A stretch of DNA of 6,085 nt from positions 469 through 6,553 of the forward strand of contig DDPL01000044.1 of assembly GCA_002342175.1 (NCBI GenBank), given 5' to 3'. Origin of the DNA: Legionellales bacterium UBA2469 (GTDB lineage Bacteria; Pseudomonadota; Gammaproteobacteria; Legionellales; Legionellaceae). The notes under the pieces were generated by a model that saw only the letters and a list, made by a program, of their open reading frames with translations, was not told where the DNA came from and did no database searches. Shown here in pieces: positions 1-5,977 of this stretch. Within the stretch, counting starts at the first letter, position 1; each line of letters opens with the position of its first letter. A program made the translations under genes and the position numbers.

Positions 1-26
1 AGGTTCAAATCCTGCCCCCGCAACCA
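1..26 (+). tRNA. metY: 3' end of initiator tRNA-fMet (partial, 5' part outside window)
   Basis: The first 26 bases fit tRNA positions 51-76 exactly. They give the 3' half of the T stem (A51, G52, G53), the T loop TTCAAAT, the closing strand CCTGC (A51 pairs with T63), the acceptor 3' strand CCCCGCA, discriminator A73 and an encoded CCA. From memory, the acceptor strand and T loop match E. coli tRNA-fMet, in which A72 faces C1, the unpaired end that marks initiator tRNAs; the 5' strand is not in the window, so the mismatch cannot be seen here. The identity is supported by position, since E. coli metY also lies directly upstream of rimP. The product would be formylmethionyl-tRNA, the ligand of IF2 encoded 2 kb downstream. 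The anticodon is not visible, so the fMet call is an inference, though a strong one. Confidence 0.85.
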
Positions 27-29
27 AAT

Positions 30-59
30 TTAAGACCCCTTTTTGGGGTTTTTTATTAT
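30..59 (+). promoter_or_regulatory. Possible weak sigma-70 promoter overlapping the terminator
   Basis: TATTAT at 54-59 matches the -10 consensus at five of six positions. TTAAGA at 30-35, with an 18-bp spacer, matches the -35 consensus at four of six. Transcription would begin near 66, about 15 bases before the rimP ATG, leaving a very short leader with no Shine-Dalgarno sequence. Such hexamers are common by chance in AT-rich DNA, and the T tract of the terminator supplies part of the match, so this is a weak call. Confidence 0.2.
32..54 (+). terminator. Intrinsic terminator after the tRNA gene, in front of rimP
   Basis: A35-C39 (ACCCC) pairs with G45-T49 (GGGGT) around a five-T loop (40-44), and the strand runs on as T49-T54. 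The stem can extend through G34-T50 (wobble), A33-T51 and A32-T52 to 8 bp. It begins five bases after the tRNA CCA. The core is only four G-C pairs, so termination may be partial; rimP and the genes below would then be fed by readthrough from the tRNA promoter. NusA, encoded in the same operon, is known to stimulate weak intrinsic terminators, so feedback at this site is plausible but not shown. Confidence 0.8.
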
Positions 60-80
60 GCAAAAAATGGTTAATCACTT

Positions 81-533
81 ATGATATCAAATTTACAAGA
101 GAAAATTGAAGCATTGGTTCTTCCTATTTTAAAACGGATGGGTTATAAATTATGGGGATGTCAGTGTCAATTGCATCAAAAACAACGATTGATAAGAATT
201 TTTATTGACAAGCCAGAAGGTATTTTATTAACCGATTGCGAGCAAGTCAGTCATGCTGTCAGTGCTGTATTAGATGTTGAAGATGTGATAGCAGATCAAT
301 ATCGATTAGAGATATCCTCACCTGGATTGCCAAAACCATTGTTTTATTCATGGCAATATCAAGAAAATGTTGGGCATCAAGCAAAAATTAAATTATTTCG
401 TTTGATGGATGGGCACCGTTGGCTTTCTGGGAAAATTATCGCAACAAACGACAAGGAATTAACCTTGGAGCAGAATGATAATGTTTATACAGTGAGCTGG
501 GCAAATATCACCAAAGCTTTTTTAGACAGTTAA
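81..533 (+). CDS. rimP: Ribosome maturation factor RimP
   Basis: RimP is a cytoplasmic assembly factor that binds the immature 30S subunit and helps the S12 region of the 5' domain fold. The 150-residue product has the same length as E. coli RimP and aligns along its whole length. An N-terminal alpha/beta domain (about 1-88) contains DCEQVSHAVSAVLDVED (52-68) and LEISSPGLPKPL (76-87), and a C-terminal SH3-like barrel covers about 91-150. ATG at 81 is the only usable start, because an in-frame TAA lies at 72-74. No Shine-Dalgarno sequence precedes it. The usual PGLDRPL signature reads PGLPKPL here, a change at a normally very conserved spot. It is the first protein gene of the operon, 26 bp after the upstream terminator, and its stop is followed by a stem-loop before nusA. 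Confidence 0.95.
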   Translation: MISNLQEKIEALVLPILKRMGYKLWGCQCQLHQKQRLIRIFIDKPEGILLTDCEQVSHAVSAVLDVEDVIADQYRLEISSPGLPKPLFYSWQYQENVGHQAKIKLFRLMDGHRWLSGKIIATNDKELTLEQNDNVYTVSWANITKAFLDS

Positions 534-534
534 T

Positions 535-557
535 GCGAAGGTTTTATCTATCTTCGC
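535..557 (+). other. Stem-loop in the rimP-nusA spacer
   Basis: GCGAAG (535-540) and CTTCGC (552-557) form a perfect 6-bp inverted repeat that starts two bases after the rimP stop. G541-T551 (wobble) and T542-A550 lengthen the stem to 8 bp with a 7-base loop (543-549). The next bases are TATATTGG, not a T run, so it is not an ordinary intrinsic terminator. It could protect the rimP mRNA 3' end, serve as a processing site, or be a pause site. The role is unknown; the structure itself is easy to see. Confidence 0.55.
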
Positions 558-611
558 TATATTGGTTTCTAAATTCATTAACTGAGCAGATACAAAGATT
601 GATTCTGGAGT

Positions 612-615
612 GGAG
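612..615 (+). promoter_or_regulatory. Shine-Dalgarno GGAG that fixes the nusA start
   Basis: GGAG at 612-615 lies six bases before ATG at 622. The in-frame GTG at 610 has no such sequence upstream of it and would add four residues (MESK) absent from E. coli NusA, so ATG 622 is preferred. A second GGAG at 607-610 lies 11 bases upstream of the ATG. Confidence 0.75.
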
Positions 616-621
616 TCGAAA

Positions 622-2100
622 ATGAGCAAAGAATTACTATTGGTTGCAGAAGCACTATCAAATGAAAAAGGCGTTGATAAATCGGTTGTTTTCGAGGCCA
701 TTCAAACAGCAATAGAAACAGCAACAAGAAAATTATGTGGCCAGGAATGGGGTATTCGTGTGAAATTGGATACGAAATCTGGGGAGTACACCACACACCG
801 TTTCTGGGATGTCTGCCAAGAAGCTGAAATTGAATTCCCGGATAGACAGCTAACTGTCGAACAAGCACAAGAAATTTCAGCTCAAGCGAAGGTAGGTGAT
901 CATATTGAAATTGTGATTGAGTCCATTGCCTTCGGACGCATTGCCGCACAAACAGCGCGTCAAGTTATCATGCAAAAGGTTCGAGAAGCAGAGCGCAATT
1001 TAATTATTGATCAATATCGTTCGAAGTTAGGACATTTGGTTCACGGAACCGTAAAGAAAGTCACTCGTGATAATATTATTATTGACCTGGGTGGAAAAGC
1101 CGAAGCATTGATGCCAACATCTGAAATGCTTCCACAGGAAATGTTCCGCTTAAATGATAGAGTTCGTGCATTATTATATGAAATTTCGGATACACCACGT
1201 GGGCCGCAATTATTATTAAGTCGATCTAGAACTGAAATGTTAACAGAATTGTTTACAATTGAAGTACCTGAAATCGGCGAAAATATTATCCAAATTAAAG
1301 CTGCAGCTCGTGAACCTGGTGTAAGGGCAAAAATCGCGGTTAAAACCAACGACGGACGTATTGATCCTATTGGGGCATGCGTCGGTATGCGTGGCTCGAG
1401 AGTGCAAGCAGTATCTTCTGAATTGGGTGGTGAGCGTGTAGATATTATTCTTTGGGATGACAATCCTGCGCAATTGGTGATTAATGCCATGTCTCCTGCT
1501 GAAATTAGCTCAATTTTAGTCGATGAAGATTCCAGAACCATGGATTTGGCAGTACAGCAAGAACAATTATCTCAAGCCATCGGTCGTAATGGACAAAACG
1601 TAAGATTAGCCAGTCAATTAACGGGTTGGATTCTAAATGTGATGACTGTTGCAGATTTAGAAGGTAAAACACAAGTTGAAACAGAGCGTGCAGTTCAATC
1701 GTTTGTAAAATTATTAGATATCGACGAAGAGATTGCTCAGGTGTTAGTCTCGAGTGGCTTTTCAACCATTGAAGAGATTGCATATGTTCCCAAAGATGAA
1801 TTAATAGCAATTGAAGGATTTGATGAAGAAATCGTTGATGAGCTAAGAAACCGTGCAAATACAAGTTTATTGACAGTAGCATTATCTTTAGAAGGTGATG
1901 ATGCATCACAAAGCCTTATGCAATTAGAAGGAATGACCGTTGCTGTTGCAGAAGCTTTGCAGCATTTAGGCATCAATAATTTAGAATTGCTCGCAGATTT
2001 AGGAACCGATGAATTAACCCAGGTTCCAGGCGTATCAGAAGAACAGGCCGCGAATTGGATTATGAAAGCTCGTGAGCCGTGGTTTAAAGATAAAGAATAA
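622..2100 (+). CDS. nusA: Transcription termination/antitermination factor NusA
   Basis: NusA binds RNA polymerase near the RNA exit channel, strengthens pausing and hairpin-dependent termination, and joins NusB, NusE and NusG in antitermination on rRNA operons. From ATG 622 the product has 492 residues, close to E. coli NusA (495), with the same domain order: an RNA-polymerase-binding N-terminal domain (about 1-126, ending in QTARQVIMQKVREAER), an S1 domain (about 135-200), KH1 with GMRG (255-258), KH2 with GRNG (321-324), and two acidic repeats (about 363-415 and 432-490). The acidic repeats are typical of gammaproteobacteria; AR2 contacts the alpha subunit C-terminal domain and relieves autoinhibition in E. 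coli. Both KH GxxG loops are intact, so RNA binding should be retained. The ORF extends upstream to GTG 610, but the Shine-Dalgarno spacing and the MSKELL start favour 622. infB follows after 45 bp. Confidence 0.97.
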   Translation: MSKELLLVAEALSNEKGVDKSVVFEAIQTAIETATRKLCGQEWGIRVKLDTKSGEYTTHRFWDVCQEAEIEFPDRQLTVEQAQEISAQAKVGDHIEIVIESIAFGRIAAQTARQVIMQKVREAERNLIIDQYRSKLGHLVHGTVKKVTRDNIIIDLGGKAEALMPTSEMLPQEMFRLNDRVRALLYEISDTPRGPQLLLSRSRTEMLTELFTIEVPEIGENIIQIKAAAREPGVRAKIAVKTNDGRIDPIGACVGMRGSRVQAVSSELGGERVDIILWDDNPAQLVINAMSPAEISSILVDEDSRTMDLAVQQEQLSQAIGRNGQNVRLASQLTGWILNVMTVADLEGKTQVETERAVQSFVKLLDIDEEIAQVLVSSGFSTIEEIAYVPKDELIAIEGFDEEIVDELRNRANTSLLTVALSLEGDDASQSLMQLEGMTVAVAEALQHLGINNLELLADLGTDELTQVPGVSEEQAANWIMKAREPWFKDKE

Positions 2101-2131
2101 TTTAAAAAAGATCTGGTATTAAATGGATCGA

Positions 2132-2138
2132 GAGAGGA
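2132..2138 (+). promoter_or_regulatory. Ribosome binding site of infB
   Basis: GAGAGGA ends seven bases before the infB ATG at 2146. It is purine-rich and well spaced, and one of the clearest Shine-Dalgarno sequences in the window. The 45-bp nusA-infB spacer shows no hairpin or terminator, so the two genes are probably on one transcript. Confidence 0.65.
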
Positions 2139-2145
2139 AATAAAT

Positions 2146-4686
2146 ATGGCAGATGTAACGGTAAAGCAATTGGCTGCCGCAGTAGGTGTGCCCGTAGAAC
2201 GTCTTTTGACGCAAATCAAAGAAGCAGGGTTGCCGATTTCTGATGAAACGCATGTTATCAATCAAGAGCAAAAAAAGGTATTACTCAACTATCTAAAGAC
2301 GTCTCATGCGACAGGACAAAACAAGAATCCTGAGCGCATTACACTTAAACGTAAAAGCCTCTCTCAGGTTACAAGTCCAGATAGTCTAGGTCAAAAAACC
2401 GTTAATATAGAGGTTCGAAAAAAACGTGTTTTTGTAAAAAAAGCAACTGAAAATGAATCTGAAAAGAATATAGAGCCAGAAATTGAAGAAATTGCTGTGG
2501 CTTTAGAACCCCAAGTACAAGAAACACCACAAGATATAACAGCCGTAGAAATCACAAGTGAATCCACACCTTCAGAGCGCTCTGAAAACCATGAAATGAA
2601 TGCCGTTGTTGATTCTGCAGTTGTAAAAGATGAAGCGGCGAGCTTTGAAAAGAAAGAGGCTGTAAAACCAAAAACTGATGCGGTCCATAAGCCAGTTAAG
2701 AAGAAATCCCATGGTGAAGAGGAAAATGAGGATCAAAATGCCTTTCGTCATCAAAAAAATAGTAAAAAGAAAGTTTCACATCATGTGATTATAGATGATG
2801 CTTCTGAGCAAGAGGGTTTTGGCCATGCGCGACGATTTAAACCTAAAAAGCGTAAAAATGTTGAAAAATCTGATAAATATCGTGAAGCTGAAGAGTCCTT
2901 AAAGCATGGTTTTGCGATGCCAACGACACCATTGGTTCATGAAGTTATTATTCCTGAAACGATTACTGTTGCCGACCTCGCGAAGAAAATGTCCGTCAAA
3001 GCAGCAGATCTAATTAAATCCTTAATGACTATGGGTGTTATGGCGACCATTAACCAAGTTCTTGATCAGGAAACCGCTGTTTTAGCAGTTGAAGAGTTGG
3101 GACATGTTGCGAAACCTTTAATGGAAAATGCTATTGAGGAAGATTTAGATGCCGCATTGAAACATGAACATGAATTAAAGCCTCGTGCGCCTGTTGTCAC
3201 CATTATGGGCCACGTCGATCATGGAAAAACATCATTACTAGACTTTATTCGCACCACACGAGTGGCTGCTGGTGAAGCAGGTGGAATTACTCAGCACATT
3301 GGTGCGTATCATGTGACAACGCCTCGTGGCGAAATTACCTTTTTAGACACTCCAGGCCATGCTGCCTTTACCGCAATGCGTGCTCGTGGTGCGCAAGCGA
3401 CAGATTTGGTTATTTTAATTGTAGCTGCTGATGATGGTGTAAAACCACAAACGATTGAAGCGGTTCAGCATGCTAAAGCTGCAAAGGTACCGATGATTGT
3501 GGCGATTAATAAAATGGATAAGTCAGGTGTTGATCCTGAACGAGTCATGAATGAATTGGCAAACTATGAAGTTATCCCGGAAGCTTGGGGTGGTGATACA
3601 ATGTTTGTGCCTATATCTGCTAAAACCGGATTAGGTGTTGATGAATTACTGGATTCTGTTGTTTTACAGTCTGAACTTTTAGAGTTAAAAGCCTCTCATG
3701 AAGGCAATGCGAAAGGTGTTGTCATTGAGTCTCGCCTTGATAAAGGACGTGGTCCTGTTGCTACAATTCTTGTGCAACGTGGAACGCTGCATCGCGGAGA
3801 TATATTGCTTGCTGGGTTCCAATATGGTCGTGTGCGTGCATTAATTGATGATCAAGGTAAAATGATCGAATCTGCAGGTCCATCCATTCCTGTTGAGGTA
3901 CTCGGTTTATCTGCTGTCCCTCATGCGGGCGATGAAGCAATTGTCGTTTTAGATGAGAAAAAAGCCCGTGAAGTAGCGCTATTCCGACAAGGCAAATATC
4001 GAGATGTGCAAATGGCCAAGCGTTCTAAAGGTTCATTAGAAGGCTTATTTGAAAATTTAAATGCCAATCAGAATCAGGTTTTAAATATTGTTTTGAAAGC
4101 AGATGTTCAAGGTTCTGTAGAAGCAATTTCTGATGCGTTACGCAAACTCGCAACTGACGAAGTCAGTGTTGCCATTATTGCAAATGGTGTTGGTGGAATT
4201 ACTGAATCGGATATTCATTTAGCAATTGCTTCAAATGCTTTGGTTATCGGATTTAATGTTCGTGCAGATGCCGCAGCACGTCGCCTTGCAGAATCTGAAA
4301 ATGTGGTTCTGAATTATTACAGTGTCATCTACGATATTGTTGATAATATTAAAAATGCGATGTCAGGATTGTTGCAACCTTCATTCCGCGAACAAATCGT
4401 TGGAACATCTGAAGTGCGAGAGGTGTTCCGTTCACCTAAATTAGGCGCAATCGCTGGATGTATGGTTATTGAAGGTGTTGTTAAACGTAATCTACCTATT
4501 CGTGTACTACGCCAAAACGTCGTCATTTATGAAGGCACCTTAGAGTCATTAAGACGATTTAAAGAAGACGTCAATGAGGTTCGACAAGGTTTTGAATGCG
4601 GCATTGGCGTAAAAAATTATAACGATGTGAAGCCTGGCGATTTAATTGAAGCTTACGAAAAAGTTGAAGAAAGAAGAGAGTTATGA
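2146..4686 (+). CDS. infB: Translation initiation factor IF-2
   Basis: IF2 is the GTPase that brings fMet-tRNA to the 30S subunit and promotes 50S joining. The 846-residue product is somewhat shorter than E. coli IF2 (890), mostly in the linker. Domains in order: a first IF2_N module (about 1-52); an associated basic segment with TLKRKS (66-71) and [14 protein letters not shown] (86-99); a Lys/Glu-rich, probably disordered linker (about 100-262); a second IF2_N module (about 266-320); the G domain with G1 GHVDHGKT (355-362), G2 GGITQHIG (379-386), G3 DTPGH (401-405, His405 being the catalytic histidine), G4 NKMD (455-458) and G5 SAK (491-493); domain II (about 524-610); C1 (about 640-740); and the fMet-tRNA-binding C2 domain (about 745-846, with ECGIGVKNY from 817). 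All GTPase motifs are intact. The TGA stop overlaps the rbfA ATG. Confidence 0.98.
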   Translation: MADVTVKQLAAAVGVPVERLLTQIKEAGLPISDETHVINQEQKKVLLNYLKTSHATGQNKNPERITLKRKSLSQVTSPDSLGQKTVNIEVRKKRVFVKKATENESEKNIEPEIEEIAVALEPQVQETPQDITAVEITSESTPSERSENHEMNAVVDSAVVKDEAASFEKKEAVKPKTDAVHKPVKKKSHGEEENEDQNAFRHQKNSKKKVSHHVIIDDASEQEGFGHARRFKPKKRKNVEKSDKYREAEESLKHGFAMPTTPLVHEVIIPETITVADLAKKMSVKAADLIKSLMTMGVMATINQVLDQETAVLAVEELGHVAKPLMENAIEEDLDAALKHEHELKPRAPVVTIMGHVDHGKTSLLDFIRTTRVAAGEAGGITQHIGAYHVTTPRGEITFLDTPGHAAFTAMRARGAQATDLVILIVAADDGVKPQTIEAVQHAKAAKVPMIVAINKMDKSGVDPERVMNELANYEVIPEAWGGDTMFVPISAKTGLGVDELLDSVVLQSELLELKASHEGNAKGVVIESRLDKGRGPVATILVQRGTLHRGDILLAGFQYGRVRALIDDQGKMIESAGPSIPVEVLGLSAVPHAGDEAIVVLDEKKAREVALFRQGKYRDVQMAKRSKGSLEGLFENLNANQNQVLNIVLKADVQGSVEAISDALRKLATDEVSVAIIANGVGGITESDIHLAIASNALVIGFNVRADAAARRLAESENVVLNYYSVIYDIVDNIKNAMSGLLQPSFREQIVGTSEVREVFRSPKLGAIAGCMVIEGVVKRNLPIRVLRQNVVIYEGTLESLRRFKEDVNEVRQGFECGIGVKNYNDVKPGDLIEAYEKVEERREL
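2571..2586. repeat. 16-bp perfect palindrome inside infB
   Basis: TTCAGAGCGCTCTGAA is its own reverse complement. It lies in the region coding for the infB linker and encodes part of PSERSE. As RNA it could form a 6-bp stem with a GCGC loop. An in-frame ATG (codon 151, 2596-2598) lies ten bases after it. Under equal base frequencies about 0.1 such palindromes are expected in a window this size, so it may be chance. No function can be read from the sequence. Confidence 0.5.
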
Positions 4687-5066
4687 AAACCCCGAGTAAA
4701 CGAACACAACGTGTTGCCGAGTTGATTCAAAGACGGGTCGCACAATTAATTCAACAAGAATTGAAGGACCCAAGATTAACATCTTGGGTTACTATTTCTG
4801 CAGTAGATGTCAGTTCAGATTTTTCATATGCAAAAATTTACTTTACTGCATATCAGTCTGACCCAAAACAAGTATTGACCATTTTGAATTCAGCTGCAAG
4901 TTTTTTACGTGCGCAGCTTGCTAAAACGTTAACAACCAGAACAGTTCCTCAATTGCAATTTGTCCATGATGATTCTTTGGAATACGGACGTCGATTGCAG
5001 AAGATTATTGATAATGCAAATCCTAATGAAGTTGATTCTGACACTGATTCTGATATAACACCCTAA
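4683..5066 (+). CDS. rbfA: 30S ribosome-binding factor RbfA
   Basis: RbfA binds the 30S subunit near the 5' end of 16S rRNA and acts late in its maturation; in E. coli it is also needed for cold adaptation. The 127-residue product (E. coli 133) has the KH-like fold: an N-terminal helix with [18 protein letters not shown] (7-24), the conserved ELKDPRL (26-32), strands through [20 protein letters not shown] (36-55), the helix pair around [16 protein letters not shown] (68-83), and [17 protein letters not shown] (86-102). The helix-kink-helix that is AxG in many relatives reads AAS (71-73). The tail is acidic (DSDTDSD), where E. coli also has a charged tail. ATG 4683 overlaps the infB stop (ATGA), and AGAAGAGAG just upstream can serve as Shine-Dalgarno sequence, so translation is probably coupled to infB. 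truB starts 5 bp after its stop. Confidence 0.95.
   Translation: MKTPSKRTQRVAELIQRRVAQLIQQELKDPRLTSWVTISAVDVSSDFSYAKIYFTAYQSDPKQVLTILNSAASFLRAQLAKTLTTRTVPQLQFVHDDSLEYGRRLQKIIDNANPNEVDSDTDSDITP
4768..4789 (+). other. Perfect 9-bp hairpin inside the rbfA coding sequence
   Basis: ACCCAAGAT (4768-4776) and ATCTTGGGT (4781-4789) are exact reverse complements around the tetraloop TAAC, and G4767-T4790 can add a wobble pair. The site begins 85 bases into rbfA and encodes DPRLTSWV. The following bases (TACTATTTCTG) are not a continuous T tract, so this is not a standard terminator. It is one of the strongest simple stems found by eye in the window. Part of it is constrained by the conserved KDPRL motif. 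Whether it acts in the mRNA is unknown. Confidence 0.5.
5034..5057 (+). repeat. Short 12-bp tandem duplication at the end of rbfA
   Basis: The 8-base word GATTCTGA occurs at 5034-5041 and again at 5046-5053, in two 12-base units that match at 9 of 12 positions. They encode DSDT and DSDI in the acidic tail of RbfA. This looks like a small slippage duplication in an unconstrained tail; it keeps the reading frame. Confidence 0.4.
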
Positions 5067-5071
5067 TATTT

Positions 5072-5977
5072 ATGAACGGATTATTTTTATTAAATAAATC
5101 ATTGGGGTTGTCATCAAATCGCGCAATGCAACAAATTAAGCGTTTGTTTAAAGCAACAAAAGCTGGCCATACCGGAAGTTTAGATCCGCTTGCTTCTGGC
5201 ATGTTGCCGATTTGTTTGGGCGAAGCAACTAAATTTGCACAATATTTATTGGATGCAGATAAATCTTATGAAGTCACTGGGTTGTTGGGTGTGCAGACGA
5301 CCACAGGTGATGTTGAAGGGGATGTTTTATCCCAAAAAGAAGTTCCTGAAATCACCCGTGAAACATTAGAATCAATTATTGCAACTTTTCAGGGAAAGAT
5401 ACATCAAATGCCGCCCATGTTTTCGGCATTAAAACATCAGGGGCAGCCTTTGTATAGATATGCGCTCCAAGGCATTGATATTCAACGCGAATCAAGGGAA
5501 GTCGAAATTTCTCAAATACAGTTGCTGGATATGGAAGGACCTTCATTTACGATTCGTGTGTCCTGTTCAAAGGGAACTTATATGCGAACCTTGGTTGAAG
5601 ACATCGGTAATCGCATTGGTTGTGGGGCACATGTCACAAAGTTACATCGACTGTCGACGGCCGGCTTTGATGCGTCCGAAATGATTTCACTAGAAGAACT
5701 TGAAAAACTGCTCCCTGAAGAACAACAAAAATGGATTTTACCCATGGATGTCATGGTGTCTCAATTCCCGGTAATGACGCTGAATGAAGAAGAAACTGTA
5801 CGCATTGCGCAAGGCCAAATTTTAAAATTAACTCAACACTATCCTGAAAATACCTATCGTTTATATACAGAAGCTCATGAGTTCTTTGGATTGGCTGATT
5901 GTACATCTGAACAAAAACTGATAGCCAATCGGATATGCCAATTTTTCGCCCAAAAAGCCATCGATAAACAAATTTAA
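5072..5977 (+). CDS. truB: tRNA pseudouridine(55) synthase TruB
   Basis: TruB isomerises uridine 55 in the T loop of nearly all elongator tRNAs to pseudouridine and also acts as a tRNA folding chaperone. The 301-residue product (E. coli 314) carries motif II AGHTGSLDPLASG (31-43) with catalytic Asp38, the GEATKFAQYLLDADKSYEV segment (50-68) with active-site Tyr66, the MPPMFSALKHQGQPLY thumb-region motif (113-128), CSKGTYMRTL (165-174) with Arg172, and GCGAHVTKLHRL (183-194). A C-terminal PUA-like domain follows from about 228. Compared with E. coli the start lacks an 11-residue basic extension, beginning directly at the MNGLFLLNK strand. Motif I, usually DKPxG, reads NKSLG (8-12). ATG 5072 is 5 bp after the rbfA stop with no visible Shine-Dalgarno sequence, so reinitiation after rbfA is likely. 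The catalytic residues are present and the enzyme should be active. Confidence 0.96.
   Translation: MNGLFLLNKSLGLSSNRAMQQIKRLFKATKAGHTGSLDPLASGMLPICLGEATKFAQYLLDADKSYEVTGLLGVQTTTGDVEGDVLSQKEVPEITRETLESIIATFQGKIHQMPPMFSALKHQGQPLYRYALQGIDIQRESREVEISQIQLLDMEGPSFTIRVSCSKGTYMRTLVEDIGNRIGCGAHVTKLHRLSTAGFDASEMISLEELEKLLPEEQQKWILPMDVMVSQFPVMTLNEEETVRIAQGQILKLTQHYPENTYRLYTEAHEFFGLADCTSEQKLIANRICQFFAQKAIDKQI

Noticed and set aside
578..949. Minus-strand reading frame with a leucine-rich, membrane-like translation
   Set aside because: It lies antisense to the conserved NusA N-terminal domain, and the hydrophobic run is the complement of Lys/Glu-rich codons, not evidence for a membrane protein.
1005..1016. 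12-bp palindrome TATTGATCAATA in nusA
   Set aside because: About one to two palindromes of this length are expected by chance in the window.
1737..2261. Long minus-strand reading frame across the nusA-infB junction (174 codons)
   Set aside because: It is a shadow of nusA and infB, crosses two well-supported genes, has no recognisable protein family and a composition expected from antisense of AT-rich coding DNA.
2443..2880. A- and G-rich infB segment as transferred or low-complexity foreign DNA
   Set aside because: The composition is explained by the Lys/Glu-rich linker that is normal for long IF2 proteins, and the flanking modules are in frame and conserved.
4826..4853. 7-bp inverted repeat ATATGCA/TGCATAT in rbfA with a 14-base loop
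   Set aside because: Several 7-bp repeats with loops of this size are expected by chance in 6 kb, and it is inside a conserved coding segment.
5460..5684. Plus-strand frame inside truB (74 codons)
   Set aside because: It is an out-of-frame shadow of the conserved TruB catalytic core, without its own ribosome binding site.
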